Made by a program: the position numbers and the translations under genes. A stretch of DNA of 52,500 bases from NCBI RefSeq assembly GCF_947077765.1, contig NZ_CAMTTF010000005.1, forward strand, positions 1 through 52,500, read 5' to 3'. Position 1 is the first letter of the stretch; every line of letters starts with the position of its first letter. This stretch comes from Salinibacter grassmerensis. Its GTDB lineage: Bacteria; Bacteroidota; Rhodothermia; Rhodothermales; Salinibacteraceae. Shown piece after piece: positions 1 to 7,984 of the stretch. The notes under the pieces were generated by a model. The model had not been told where the DNA came from and searched no databases. It saw only the letters and a program-made list of their open reading frames with translations.

Positions 1-54
1 CCCGCAAGGTGCCCGAGACGCTGGCCCAGAGTTTGCGCCTTGTTACATCCGACC

Positions 55-69
55 CGAAAGGCCCTTTCG
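55..69. repeat. Small perfect inverted repeat upstream of the sulfotransferase gene
   Basis: CGAAAGG at 55-61 and CCTTTCG at 63-69 are perfect reverse complements around a single base. It lies about 80 bp before the chosen start, so it could be an operator half-site pair or part of a leader hairpin. There is no independent support. Confidence 0.3.
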
Positions 70-146
70 ACCGAAGGATCTTCCGGCCCGGGCCGGCCGA
101 GGGCCGCCGACCTCCACCTGCTCATCACCTGCCCGATTCCACACCC

Positions 147-1004
147 ATGCAGTTTGTCGCCAGCTACCCGAAGAGCGGAAACACCTGGATTCGGCTCGTC
201 GCCGCCGCGTACTCGCTGAAGGACGTCACGGCCGAGGACTTCATGCAGTTCAACGAGGACGACAACACGTCCCTCGCGAACGTCATGCGGTTCGGGGACG
301 GCACCAAGTACTACTACCAGTCGGTCAGCCCCTTTCCCATCAGCGCCATCGACTTTCCGACGGAGGTCCGCCTGCGGCCCGCCGCCATGATGGTCATGGA
401 TCGTGAGCTGTCCGAGACGACGACCCAGCGCCCGATTCTGGTGAAGAGCCACCACCTTAACGGCGAGGTCGACGGAATTGACCTGTGGAACTCGGCGTGG
501 ACCGACGAGGTGGTCAATCCGGTCCGCGACCCGCGCGAGGTGTGCTGCTCCTTCTCGGCACACATGGGCAGAAGCTATGAGGACACGGCCGAGCTCATGG
601 GCAGATCCAAAGCGCGCCTTGGAGACAAGGCCGAACTGCATCACCTTCTCGGTACCTGGTCGGACCACATTCGCGGCTGGCTGAACGCCGACGAGAGCCC
701 GGTCCACACCGTGCGGTACGAAGACATGAAGACCAACCCCATCGGGGAGTTCTACGACATCCTTGAGTTTTTAGGAGCCCCGGACCTCACCGTGGAGCGG
801 GTAGAGGCGGCCGTGAAGAAGACCCAGTTCGACCGGATGAAGCAGGTGGAGTCGGAGCACGAATTCCCCGAATCCACCGAACACCAGGAAAACTTCTTCC
901 GCTCCGGAAAGACGGACGGGTGGAAGGAAGAGCTTCCCCTGCGCATCGTCCGCAGGATCGAGAAGGACCACGGAGAGATGATGGAGTACCTTGGTTATCT
1001 GTAA
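147..1004 (+). CDS. Sulfotransferase domain protein (285 aa)
   Basis: Predicted PAPS-dependent sulfotransferase, which would move a sulfuryl group from 3'-phosphoadenosine 5'-phosphosulfate to a hydroxyl acceptor. The N-terminus carries the 5'-phosphosulfate loop YPKSGNTW directly after the start. A middle segment, VRDPREVCCSFSAHMG, matches the 3'-phosphate-binding strand-helix, and the C-terminal FRSGKTDGWKEEL resembles the conserved RxGxxGxWK region. The frame is open further upstream, but the ATG at 147 puts the P-loop at residues 7-14, as is usual in the family, so I chose it. No signal peptide is seen, so it is probably cytosolic. The acceptor cannot be read from sequence. It lies tail-to-tail with the flagellar and HDOD block, and a role in sulfating a surface polysaccharide or lipid is only a guess. 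Confidence 0.85.
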   Translation: MQFVASYPKSGNTWIRLVAAAYSLKDVTAEDFMQFNEDDNTSLANVMRFGDGTKYYYQSVSPFPISAIDFPTEVRLRPAAMMVMDRELSETTTQRPILVKSHHLNGEVDGIDLWNSAWTDEVVNPVRDPREVCCSFSAHMGRSYEDTAELMGRSKARLGDKAELHHLLGTWSDHIRGWLNADESPVHTVRYEDMKTNPIGEFYDILEFLGAPDLTVERVEAAVKKTQFDRMKQVESEHEFPESTEHQENFFRSGKTDGWKEELPLRIVRRIEKDHGEMMEYLGYL

Positions 1005-1063
1005 GCCCCCGGTGGGCAACGCGATGCTTCATCTTCTTCTCGCGTCGCTCCCTGGTGTGGGCC

Positions 1064-2074
1064 CTACGCCGCAAGGGGCTCGCCGAACGGCAGGTCCGGC
1101 TCCTCCGTGTCTGAGGTTCCCACAAAGAAGTCGGTGAAGAGCAGAACCGTCTCCTTCTTCGCCCGCAGCCGGTCCATGAGGTCTGAAGGGGGACCGTCGG
1201 CCTCAGGGTCGGAAGTCCAGTGACACCACACCGGCTGGTCGGCGCACGTCTCCCAGCTGATCGGCTCTTCGGAGGGACACACGCCCGCGAGGGGCGTCCC
1301 CATCGCCTTCGCCGCAAGGTTGGCCGCCCGGATGGCCCGCAGCACCCGCGGCGACGCGTCGCTCGACTCGGGGCGGGGCGAATGGTGGTGGCGGATCACG
1401 TCGACGAGCGTCTGCGGAAAGTTCAGCTCCAGGGCCGCGTACGCCCCGGCCTGGCAATGGTCGCACCCGAAGATGAACCGCTCCATCTTGCGGTCGTCCG
1501 GCTCCTCGAGGTGGTCCGCAAATCGCTTCTCCTCGTAGAGCGCGGCGGCCTTTTCGGGGTAGTTGTAGAACAGGACCAGCTTCCCGAAGTCGTGGAGCAG
1601 GCCCTCCGCGAATCCCTTCCCCTGGGTGACGTCCGATTCCGAGCTCGGGACCCGGCTGTTTCCATCCGGCGACAGCGGGCCCAACAGGCTGCTGGCGAGG
1701 AAGCCGGTCGCCTCGCTGTGGCGGATGAACCGCTGGAAGCAGGCCTCCACCGGCCCGTCCGCCAATTCGTCCATCCGGAGCATACCGAGGCTCACGACCG
1801 ACCCGGCGGCGGTGGTCGTCCCCATCATGCGGATCGCCCGCCCCACGTCCGTGATGGAGCGGCGGAGGCCGTAGTAGGCGGAGTTGATCTGTTTGAGCAG
1901 CCGCGCGGTGGCGGCCGGGTCGTGCTGCACGATCTCGGTCAGGTCCTGCGGGTCCGTAAAGCCCGGTTCGTGGAGGAGCTCCAGGACGCGAGGAAGCGTG
2001 CGTGGGAACGGCGGCACGCGCAGGTCGAGGTCGCGCAGGGCCGCGTCGGAAGAGCGAGACGGGTCGTTGCTCAT
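1064..2074 (-). CDS. HDOD domain signalling protein (336 aa)
   Basis: HDOD (HD-related output domain) protein. The N-terminal half has the typical opening PPFPRTLPRVLELL, then DPAATARLLKQINSAYYGL and DVGRAIRMMG, which are hallmarks of the family. The later segment EGLLHDFGKLVLFYNYPEKAA is the degenerate HD-like core, and a histidine-rich stretch (FGCDHCQAGAY, IRHHHSP) follows. HDOD proteins usually act in regulation, including chemotaxis, motility and cyclic-di-GMP circuits, and mostly lack phosphohydrolase activity. The ATG at 2074 is chosen over an upstream in-frame start because the domain begins about 20 residues after it. It lies 73 bp downstream of flgL on the same strand and is probably co-transcribed with the flagellar genes, which fits a motility-related role. 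Confidence 0.85.
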   Translation of the reverse strand: MSNDPSRSSDAALRDLDLRVPPFPRTLPRVLELLHEPGFTDPQDLTEIVQHDPAATARLLKQINSAYYGLRRSITDVGRAIRMMGTTTAAGSVVSLGMLRMDELADGPVEACFQRFIRHSEATGFLASSLLGPLSPDGNSRVPSSESDVTQGKGFAEGLLHDFGKLVLFYNYPEKAAALYEEKRFADHLEEPDDRKMERFIFGCDHCQAGAYAALELNFPQTLVDVIRHHHSPRPESSDASPRVLRAIRAANLAAKAMGTPLAGVCPSEEPISWETCADQPVWCHWTSDPEADGPPSDLMDRLRAKKETVLLFTDFFVGTSDTEEPDLPFGEPLAA

Positions 2075-2147
2075 TGGGCTGGGGCGCCGGGGCACGGACC
2101 GCGAGGCAAGGGGCGGGCCGCGGACCCGGCTCAAGTTCAGGGGAGTG

Positions 2148-3110
2148 CTAGAGGAAGTTCACGAGGGACGTCTGCTGGGACGAAGAGGTGGCCTGGAAGG
2201 CGGCCTGGAGCTGGGTCTGCCGCTGCTGGAGCTCGGAGATGGCGGTGGCGAGGTCCGTGTCCTCGGCGTCGGAGCGTCGCTCGTTGGCCTCAAGCGACGC
2301 CGCCTCCACCTGCTCCTGGGCCGTAGAAAGGCGCCGTCCGATGGCCCCCGCCTCCGAGCCCTTCGAGATCACGTGGTCGAGCGCATCCTCCACCTCACCG
2401 AGGGCCGTGTTGATGTCCGGGTCCGGCGGGCCGCTCGGGGCCGAATTGTCGGCCGGGTCCACGGCTTTGATCAGGTTGTCGAGGGCCCCAGTGATGGTTT
2501 TCGGGTCCCCACCAGCCGTGGTGCCGTACTGCGTGAGCGCCTTGCCGTCGACGTTGACGGTCAGGTCTTGATTTTTTCCAATCGGCCGGATCCGGTCGCC
2601 GTCGATGGCGTCGAGGGCCCCGTTGATGGGGGCGTCGCCGTTGACGGTCCCGTCCGCCGCGAACGGCTGCGTGTCGGTGCGATTGCCGGCAAAGATGTAC
2701 TCCCCGTCCTGCGTGCTATTCATCCGGTCCACGACTTCGTCCTTGATGGACCGGAGTTCCCGGGCGATGGCCGAACGGTCCTCGTCGCTCCGGGTGTCGT
2801 CGGCGGCCCGGACGCCGTCCTCTCGGGCCTTAGTGAAAAGGTCGATCATCCCGTCCAGCTCCTGCTGCGTGCGGTCGACGAACGTGCGGGCGCTGGCGAT
2901 GGAGTCCTCGCGGCGCGAGAGCTCGTTGCCGAGCGTCTTCAGCCGCTCGGCCGTGGCGAACGAGGTGGGGTCGTCCGAGGGGCGGTTCACCCGGGTCCCC
3001 GAGCTAATTTGCTCACGAAGGCGGCTGATGTCGCGCTGTAGCCGGGGCACCTCGTCGGAAATCACGCCGGAGTAGACACTTGAATTGGAGGCAATGCTAA
3101 CGTTGGCCAT
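2148..3110 (-). CDS. flgL: Flagellar hook-associated protein 3, FlgL (320 aa)
   Basis: Junction protein between hook and filament (HAP3), of the flagellin family. The N-terminal D0/D1 coiled-coil shows the flagellin-type pattern LQRDISRLREQISSGTRVNRPSDDP, followed by LGNELSRREDSIASARTFVDRTQ. The C-terminal helix contains EDTDLATAISELQQRQTQLQAA and ends in SLVNFL, as expected for FlgL or flagellin. The length is typical of FlgL. The central part contains EYIFAGNRTDTQPF, the signature found in FlgL rather than filament flagellin, which separates the two. It is the last structural gene of the minus-strand flagellar cluster, 71 bp after flgK. The protein would be exported by the flagellar type III apparatus, helped by the FlgN-like chaperone encoded upstream. 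Confidence 0.92.
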   Translation of the reverse strand: MANVSIASNSSVYSGVISDEVPRLQRDISRLREQISSGTRVNRPSDDPTSFATAERLKTLGNELSRREDSIASARTFVDRTQQELDGMIDLFTKAREDGVRAADDTRSDEDRSAIARELRSIKDEVVDRMNSTQDGEYIFAGNRTDTQPFAADGTVNGDAPINGALDAIDGDRIRPIGKNQDLTVNVDGKALTQYGTTAGGDPKTITGALDNLIKAVDPADNSAPSGPPDPDINTALGEVEDALDHVISKGSEAGAIGRRLSTAQEQVEAASLEANERRSDAEDTDLATAISELQQRQTQLQAAFQATSSSQQTSLVNFL

Positions 3111-3181
3111 ATCAAAATTTTAGGGTTGGGGGCGTAGCGCCGCGAGTGCGGGGCCGGGCCGACCGGAGCGCCCGATGGTCA

Positions 3182-4963
3182 TTACCGCGCGATGGAGAGC
3201 AGCGTACTTGAGACCTCTCGGGCCGTCGTGAGGACCCGCGCGGACGCCGCGAACTGCTGCTGCTGCTCGATCAGGCTGCTCAGCTGCTGATCCACCGACA
3301 CGCCCGACACGTCTTCGATCTGGGCCTGGACGCGCTCCCCCACGGCGGCCTGGGCCTCCTCCTTGGTGGACGCCTCCTGTACCTGCGTGCCCACGCTGGC
3401 GGCCAGGTCGGTCGCGTCTGTGGTCAAGTCCGACGAGCGGTCGGCGATGGTCTGGGCCGGACCGGTGTCGCCGGAGAGGGGGTCGTCCACCGTCACCGAA
3501 AACTCTTTGGTTTCTGTCGCTCCCACATCCCCATCCGCGAAGGCGGTGCCCACGTCAAGCTTGAGCGTGTTGCTGCTTCCGTCGTCTTCCAGCGTGATCG
3601 TGTTTCCATCGGGGCCGACATCCACGGTCTGCGCGCTCCCGCCGTCAACCGTAAAATCAAGGGAACTCCCGCCCGCATCCTCGACGGTGACGTCGAAGGT
3701 TCCCCCCTCCAAGTCTCCTGGCAGGTTTCCGTCGGGGGAAATCGACGACACCTCGACCGTGCTGGCACCGCTTTCGGGGCCGTTGGTGAGTCGGGACTCG
3801 ATCTGGCCCGCGCCCTCGGTGTCTCCGAAGTCGCCCTGGCCGATGGTGACGGCCGTCTCTTTCCCCCCCGGCGTGCCGAGGGCCGGCGTCGCCACGGCCG
3901 CAATGTCGTCGGGGCCGTCGACGTTGAGTTCGATGTTGCCCGCCGTGTTTTCCGACGTGGGCCCGGACTTGTCGACGAAGAAGTTCTCCCCCGTGTCCCC
4001 GTTCTGGTCGGCCCCTTTCCGGTGCGCCTCGTTCACGTCTTTCACCACGCTATCGGCAAGGGTATCGAGCCGGCCCTGCACGCCGGGCAGGGTGTCGTTC
4101 AAAAGACGCGCCTGCGCGCCGATCTCCCCGCCGCCCTCCTGTCCTGGACTGAACTCCACGCCCGTCTTTCCAAACTCGACGGCCGGGGTGTCCCCGGACT
4201 GGTCCACGCTCAGGTTTGTCGCCTCGGTGCCCTGCACCACCGTCATGCCGTCGACGGTGAGCGTGAACCCGTCCGACCGGTTCTCCTGGGCCTGCACCGG
4301 GAGCAGCTTCGACAACTCTTTGACGGTCTGGTCCCGCTGGTCCTCCGCGGCGTAGTCGGGGGAGCCCCCGGACCGGGCGGTTTCGATCTGCTCATTCAGG
4401 GAGGCCACCTTGCCCAAAAGCCCGTTGGCCTCCTCCACGTTGCCGGCCAGCGCGTTCTCGGTGTCGGTCGTGAGTTCCCCGAGGCGCTGGTCGAGGCGGC
4501 CGAACGTGTCGGTCAGCTGGCGGGCCCGTCCCAGGACGGACTCACGCACGCCCTGACTCTCCGGGTTGTTGGCGAGAGTGCTAAAGCCGTCGGCGAGGCC
4601 CTCCAGTGAGGCCGACAGGCTCGCGTCCGTGTCGGTCGCCAGGGCCCCTTCCAGCACGCCCAGCACGCGCCCTTCCTCCCGGGCGGCGCTCTCGCTGCTC
4701 CGGGCCTCGTTCCGGGCGGCCACGAGCATGCCGTCTCGGACCCGCTCGAACTTTTCGACCCCCACGCCGCTCGACGTGACGTCCTGCGCCCCGTTCGAGG
4801 TGTACAGGCCCGTGGTGGCGACGCTGCGGGAGCTGAGGCTCACGCGGCGCCGGCGGTATCCCTCCGACTCGGCGTTGGCAATGTTCTGGCTGGTCGCGTC
4901 GATCTTCTCACCGACGGCGCGCAGCGACGTGCTCCCAATGTCGAACAACGAGTTGACGCTCAC
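3182..4963 (-). CDS. flgK: Flagellar hook-associated protein 1, FlgK (593 aa)
   Basis: HAP1, the first junction protein on the hook. The N-terminus SLFDIGSTSLRAVGEKIDATS followed by QNIANAESEGYRRRRV is the conserved rod/hook N-terminal motif. The C-terminus SSLIEQQQQFAASARVLTTA is the matching C-terminal helix shared by FlgK, FlgE and the rod proteins. In between are the FlgK-type coiled segments with LTDTFGRLDQRL and NGLLGKVASLNEQIETARSG. The start codon is GTG (4961-4963). Residues roughly 350-500 form a Gly/Asp/Thr-rich insert of beta type, very acidic, which fits a surface-exposed variable domain of a halophile. It lies 16 bp downstream of the flgN-like gene. Confidence 0.92.
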   Translation of the reverse strand: MSVNSLFDIGSTSLRAVGEKIDATSQNIANAESEGYRRRRVSLSSRSVATTGLYTSNGAQDVTSSGVGVEKFERVRDGMLVAARNEARSSESAAREEGRVLGVLEGALATDTDASLSASLEGLADGFSTLANNPESQGVRESVLGRARQLTDTFGRLDQRLGELTTDTENALAGNVEEANGLLGKVASLNEQIETARSGGSPDYAAEDQRDQTVKELSKLLPVQAQENRSDGFTLTVDGMTVVQGTEATNLSVDQSGDTPAVEFGKTGVEFSPGQEGGGEIGAQARLLNDTLPGVQGRLDTLADSVVKDVNEAHRKGADQNGDTGENFFVDKSGPTSENTAGNIELNVDGPDDIAAVATPALGTPGGKETAVTIGQGDFGDTEGAGQIESRLTNGPESGASTVEVSSISPDGNLPGDLEGGTFDVTVEDAGGSSLDFTVDGGSAQTVDVGPDGNTITLEDDGSSNTLKLDVGTAFADGDVGATETKEFSVTVDDPLSGDTGPAQTIADRSSDLTTDATDLAASVGTQVQEASTKEEAQAAVGERVQAQIEDVSGVSVDQQLSSLIEQQQQFAASARVLTTAREVSSTLLSIAR

Positions 4964-4979
4964 GGGGCGCGGTTAGGGC

Positions 4980-5516
4980 CTATCCAATGGTGTTGACGAG
5001 AGAATGCTCGCCGCCCCCGGACTCGGCCGTTCCGTCGGCGGTGTACGTGCGGCGGTCGGTGTCGACCGCGGCCTCCTGCACGGCGGCCAGTAGCTCGTGG
5101 TTGAGGCCGGCGGCGTACTCCAGCGCAAACTGGAGCGTGTCGTTAGTCCGCTGGGCCGACTCGGCCCGCTCCAGCACGGTGGCGCGAGCCTGGGCCAGCC
5201 GCGTGCTTGCCTCCGCGTCGGGCGCCCGCTTCTCCAACACCTCGATCAGCGTCTCCAGGGACGGGTCTTCTTCCTCAAGCTCCACCATCCGAATGAGGAG
5301 GCGCGCCTGTCGCTGGTACGTCTGGCGCAGGTCGTCGATCGTGTCCGTGCAGTCCTGCGCCTCCGTCGCGAGGGGGCCCAGCGCGTCGGTCTCCCCGTTC
5401 CGGAGGGCGTCCAGCTGCTGCTCGAACAGAGACTCCAATTTTTTAAATGCGCCGGCCTTTTCGTTGAGGGTTTCAACCAACTTATCGACGGCCGGAGTGA
5501 GGCGTTTAAACGACAT
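4980..5516 (-). CDS. FlgN-like flagellar export chaperone (178 aa)
   Basis: Probable chaperone for FlgK and FlgL. It is a small, all-helical, acidic protein with heptad-like segments: AVDKLVETLNEKAGAFKKLESLF, then a middle helix DDLRQTYQRQARLLIRMVELEE, then AQARATVLERAESAQRTNDTLQFALEYAAGLNHELL. Size, predicted coiled-coil and position immediately before flgK match the FlgN family, which is poorly conserved in sequence. The ATG at 5516 overlaps the end of the flgJ-like gene by 11 bp; a TTG two codons upstream (5522) is also possible. The overlap suggests translational coupling. The assignment rests mainly on context and fold type, not on a diagnostic motif. Confidence 0.68.
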   Translation of the reverse strand: MSFKRLTPAVDKLVETLNEKAGAFKKLESLFEQQLDALRNGETDALGPLATEAQDCTDTIDDLRQTYQRQARLLIRMVELEEEDPSLETLIEVLEKRAPDAEASTRLAQARATVLERAESAQRTNDTLQFALEYAAGLNHELLAAVQEAAVDTDRRTYTADGTAESGGGEHSLVNTIG

Positions 5517-6018
5517 GGTCAATCTGGGGGCGATCCTTAGAGGTTGAGGGGTCGGCCGGGGCGGGGAGCGGGTCTACGAACTCCGGAATGGCCTTCTCCG
5601 GCGACGCCGGGGCGGGGGCGGGGGCCTCGTTGTCGGCCTCCGTGTCGTCGGCCTCCGCGGACGCGTCCTTGCCCCAACTTTGCATGAGCGTCTCCGAAAT
5701 CTGGAGGTTGCCCGCCTCCGTGAGCTTGTCGGTGATCATGTTGGTCATGACCTTGCGCTGCCGGTCGCGCTGGCTGCTCATCCAGTTTTTGCCGCCGTCT
5801 CCCGCGAGGGACGAGGAGTGCATGTCTTCGGTCATCACGTCCACGAACTGGCGGACCAGCACCTTCTCGAACTGCTCCGCCGCCTCCTTCGGGGTCTCGG
5901 GGTTGTCGTCGCCGATCAGGCCCGTGCCCAGCCCACCCGGGGACGGGGACGCGCGGCGCTGCGTAGCGAAGCGGGCGGCCGCTTCTTCGGGGCCGGCCGA
6001 TGTAGGAGAGGACGTCAT
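5506..6018 (-). CDS. flgJ: Rod-binding FlgJ-like protein, no muramidase domain (170 aa)
   Basis: Matches the N-terminal rod-cap domain of FlgJ: TPKEAAEQFEKVLVRQFVDVM, then MSSQRDRQRKVMTNMITDKLTEAG and LQISETLMQSW. Enterobacterial FlgJ has a second, glucosaminidase-type domain that opens the peptidoglycan. Here that domain is absent, and the protein ends in an acidic Ala/Pro-rich tail (about residues 128-170). This single-domain form is common outside the gamma- and beta-proteobacteria, so another lytic enzyme must do the wall remodelling. It is placed between flgI and the flgN-like gene. Confidence 0.85.
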   Translation of the reverse strand: MTSSPTSAGPEEAAARFATQRRASPSPGGLGTGLIGDDNPETPKEAAEQFEKVLVRQFVDVMTEDMHSSSLAGDGGKNWMSSQRDRQRKVMTNMITDKLTEAGNLQISETLMQSWGKDASAEADDTEADNEAPAPAPASPEKAIPEFVDPLPAPADPSTSKDRPQIDHVV

Positions 6019-6061
6019 GAGAGCACTCGGGGTTGGGAACGGTCGGACCGCAGCGGGGGCG

Positions 6062-7225
6062 TTACAGGATTACCAGCTCTGCCTGCAGGGCGCCGGCGCG
6101 GTCGATGGACTGGAAGATGGAGATAATGTCGCGGGCCGTGATGCCCAGATCATTCAGGGCGGACGCCAGCTCGCTCACGTTCGTATTTGGCGGGAGCACG
6201 ACCGACCGCGCCCCCTCCTGCTGTACCTCGGCCTGCCCCTCCGCCACCGGCTGGGTTTCCCCCTCACCCAGCGGGTTCGGCTGGGAGACAAACCGGTCTT
6301 CCTGCGTGGAGACCGTGATCCCCCCGGTGGTCACCATCACTTCGCTGATCGTGACGTTGCCCCCGGCGACGATGGTGCCGGTGCGCTCGTTGATGACGAC
6401 GCGGGCGGGCGCCGTCACCTCGACTTCCACCCCCTCCAGGGCCGCCATCAGCTGGGAGGTATTGTTCAGCTCATCGGGCATCCCCACGTTGACGAGGCCC
6501 GCGTGGGCGGCCTCCGCGGCGTCGGGGAAGACCTCGTTGATCGCGTCGGCAATCTTGCTCGCGTTCGTGAAGTCGGGCCGACGGAGGATGAGCCCCACCT
6601 CCTCCTGATTCAGGTCGACGGGGTGCGCCTTGCGGACGATGGCGCCGTTCGGGACGCGGCCCGTGTTCGGGCTGTTGACCGTCACCTCCGTGCCCTGGCT
6701 CGACGCCTGGGCCGACCCGGTGGTCAGCGGGCCCTGCGCCACGGCCCGGAGTATCTTGTCGGGGTCCTGCAGGGGGGTGCGCAAAAGCACGCCGCCAGAG
6801 AGGGAGCGGGCGTCCCCCATTGAGGAGACGGTGACGTCAATCTCGCTGCCGGCCCCGGCAAACGGGTCCAGGTTGGCCGTCACCAACACCGCCGCCACGT
6901 TGCGCGACTGCAGCACCTCCTGATCGACGTTCACCCCAAACTCGCGTAGCATGTTGGCGATGCTCTGCACGGTGAACACCGAGCCGCTCTGCGCACGGGC
7001 ACGGTCGCCGGTGCGGTCGAGCCCCACCACGAGGCCGTACCCGGTGAGCTGCACGGGGGAGGCCCCTTCAATGGAGACCATGCTCTTCAGCTCCGAGGTG
7101 GCCGTGGCGGCCTCCCCGGAGTCCGCCGCCGCGGGGCCCTGCTGGGCAAGGGCCGATCCCGCGCTCCCGCTCAGGGCGAGCGCCAGCAGTGCCAGCACAG
7201 TGCGTCGTAGGCGAACGGTTCTCAT
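6062..7225 (-). CDS. flgI: Flagellar P-ring protein FlgI (387 aa)
   Basis: Periplasmic P-ring subunit around the distal rod. An N-terminal signal peptide (positive start, hydrophobic LALLALALSGSAGSALAQ) ends near residue 27. The diagnostic segment QLTGYGLVVGLDRTGDRA follows, then FTVQSIANMLREFGVNV and RNVAAVLVTANLDPFAGAGSEIDVTVSSMGDARSL, all conserved in FlgI. The C-terminus LNDLGITARDIISIFQSIDRAGALQAELVIL is the usual ending. A stretch around residues 27-45 before the conserved core is Ala/Ser/Glu-rich and longer than in the enterobacterial protein. It is a complete gene, next to flgH as in most flagellar operons. Confidence 0.95.
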   Translation of the reverse strand: MRTVRLRRTVLALLALALSGSAGSALAQQGPAAADSGEAATATSELKSMVSIEGASPVQLTGYGLVVGLDRTGDRARAQSGSVFTVQSIANMLREFGVNVDQEVLQSRNVAAVLVTANLDPFAGAGSEIDVTVSSMGDARSLSGGVLLRTPLQDPDKILRAVAQGPLTTGSAQASSQGTEVTVNSPNTGRVPNGAIVRKAHPVDLNQEEVGLILRRPDFTNASKIADAINEVFPDAAEAAHAGLVNVGMPDELNNTSQLMAALEGVEVEVTAPARVVINERTGTIVAGGNVTISEVMVTTGGITVSTQEDRFVSQPNPLGEGETQPVAEGQAEVQQEGARSVVLPPNTNVSELASALNDLGITARDIISIFQSIDRAGALQAELVIL

Positions 7226-7282
7226 AAACAGGCGGATGGGTGCACGTGGCGCGTGGGGACGGCGGCTGGGAGTTCTTCTTGA

Positions 7283-7930
7283 TTACTGTATCCCAAGAAA
7301 GATGCCAATTCCGGTTGCGATGACGCCGCCCACCTTCAGAAGGAGGCCCTTCGAGAAAATCCCCTGGTTGCGAAAGCCCTCCTCGCCGTACTTGATTTCG
7401 GCGTTGGCGATCTGGGTGGACAGGACGGTGTTGTCCTGGCGCACGTCGGTCGGCCGCACGACGCCGGACACCTCCATGATGTGGGTCACGCCATTAATCG
7501 TGAGGCGCCGCTCCCCCTCAACCTCCAGGTTGCCGGCGTTGCTGACGCCCGTCACGCGGGCGGTGAAAGTCCCGTTCAGCACCTCGCTCTGGACGGACTC
7601 GTTGCTGTTTTCGGTCTCGGAGGTGACCTCCGTGCCCGCGGAGAAGCTGCCGCTAATGTTTTCGGAGAGGGTCCCGGACCCGCTGCCGTTCAGGCTCGAC
7701 GAGGAGTTGCCCTCATACGAGCTCTCGCGCTGGCCGGACGTCTGCTCGTTAATGACGACGGTGATCACGTCGCCCGGCTTCTGGGCCACAGGGTCGGCGT
7801 ACAGTGACTGCTCCGCCGCCCTGACGCTGGTGGAGGACTCCTGCCCATGTGCCGGGGACGCCCCGATCAGGCCGAGGGGCAGCGCTAGGACAAAGAGGGA
7901 CGCAACCGAAGCACAGCAAAATCGAATCAT
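7283..7930 (-). CDS. flgH: Flagellar L-ring protein FlgH, without a lipobox (215 aa)
   Basis: Outer-membrane ring subunit. It has AAEQSLYADPVAQKPGDVITVVINEQTSG near the N-terminus, the Ser/Gly-rich central region, TARVTGVSNAGNLEVEGERR, and SGVVRPTDVRQDNTVLSTQIANAEIKYGEEG, all recognisable FlgH segments. The start at 7930 gives a signal peptide (MIRFCCASVASLFVLALPLG) ending in ASPAHGQ. That is a signal peptidase I type site with no cysteine, whereas canonical FlgH is a lipoprotein. The C-terminus ends in a hydrophobic segment (residues 192-213), where typical FlgH has an aromatic tail. So this FlgH may be anchored differently in the outer membrane. Confidence 0.9.
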   Translation of the reverse strand: MIRFCCASVASLFVLALPLGLIGASPAHGQESSTSVRAAEQSLYADPVAQKPGDVITVVINEQTSGQRESSYEGNSSSSLNGSGSGTLSENISGSFSAGTEVTSETENSNESVQSEVLNGTFTARVTGVSNAGNLEVEGERRLTINGVTHIMEVSGVVRPTDVRQDNTVLSTQIANAEIKYGEEGFRNQGIFSKGLLLKVGGVIATGIGIFLGIQ

Positions 7931-7984
7931 GGGGACTAATCGGTACGGTGAGCAAGAATGCAAGGGAGGAAGCCGCTGTTACAG

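Noticed and set aside
1-146. N-terminal extension of the sulfotransferase or end of another gene
   Set aside because: The frame is open but the residues are not conserved and the P-loop sits right after the ATG at 147. No other gene end is visible at the left edge.
1220-2326. 368-codon open frame on the plus strand opposite the HDOD gene
   Set aside because: Arg/Gly/Val-rich shadow frame typical for GC-rich DNA; the HDOD protein on the other strand has a recognised family pattern.
3363-4355. 330-codon open frame on the plus strand opposite flgK
   Set aside because: Ser/Pro/Val-rich antisense shadow of flgK, without any domain.
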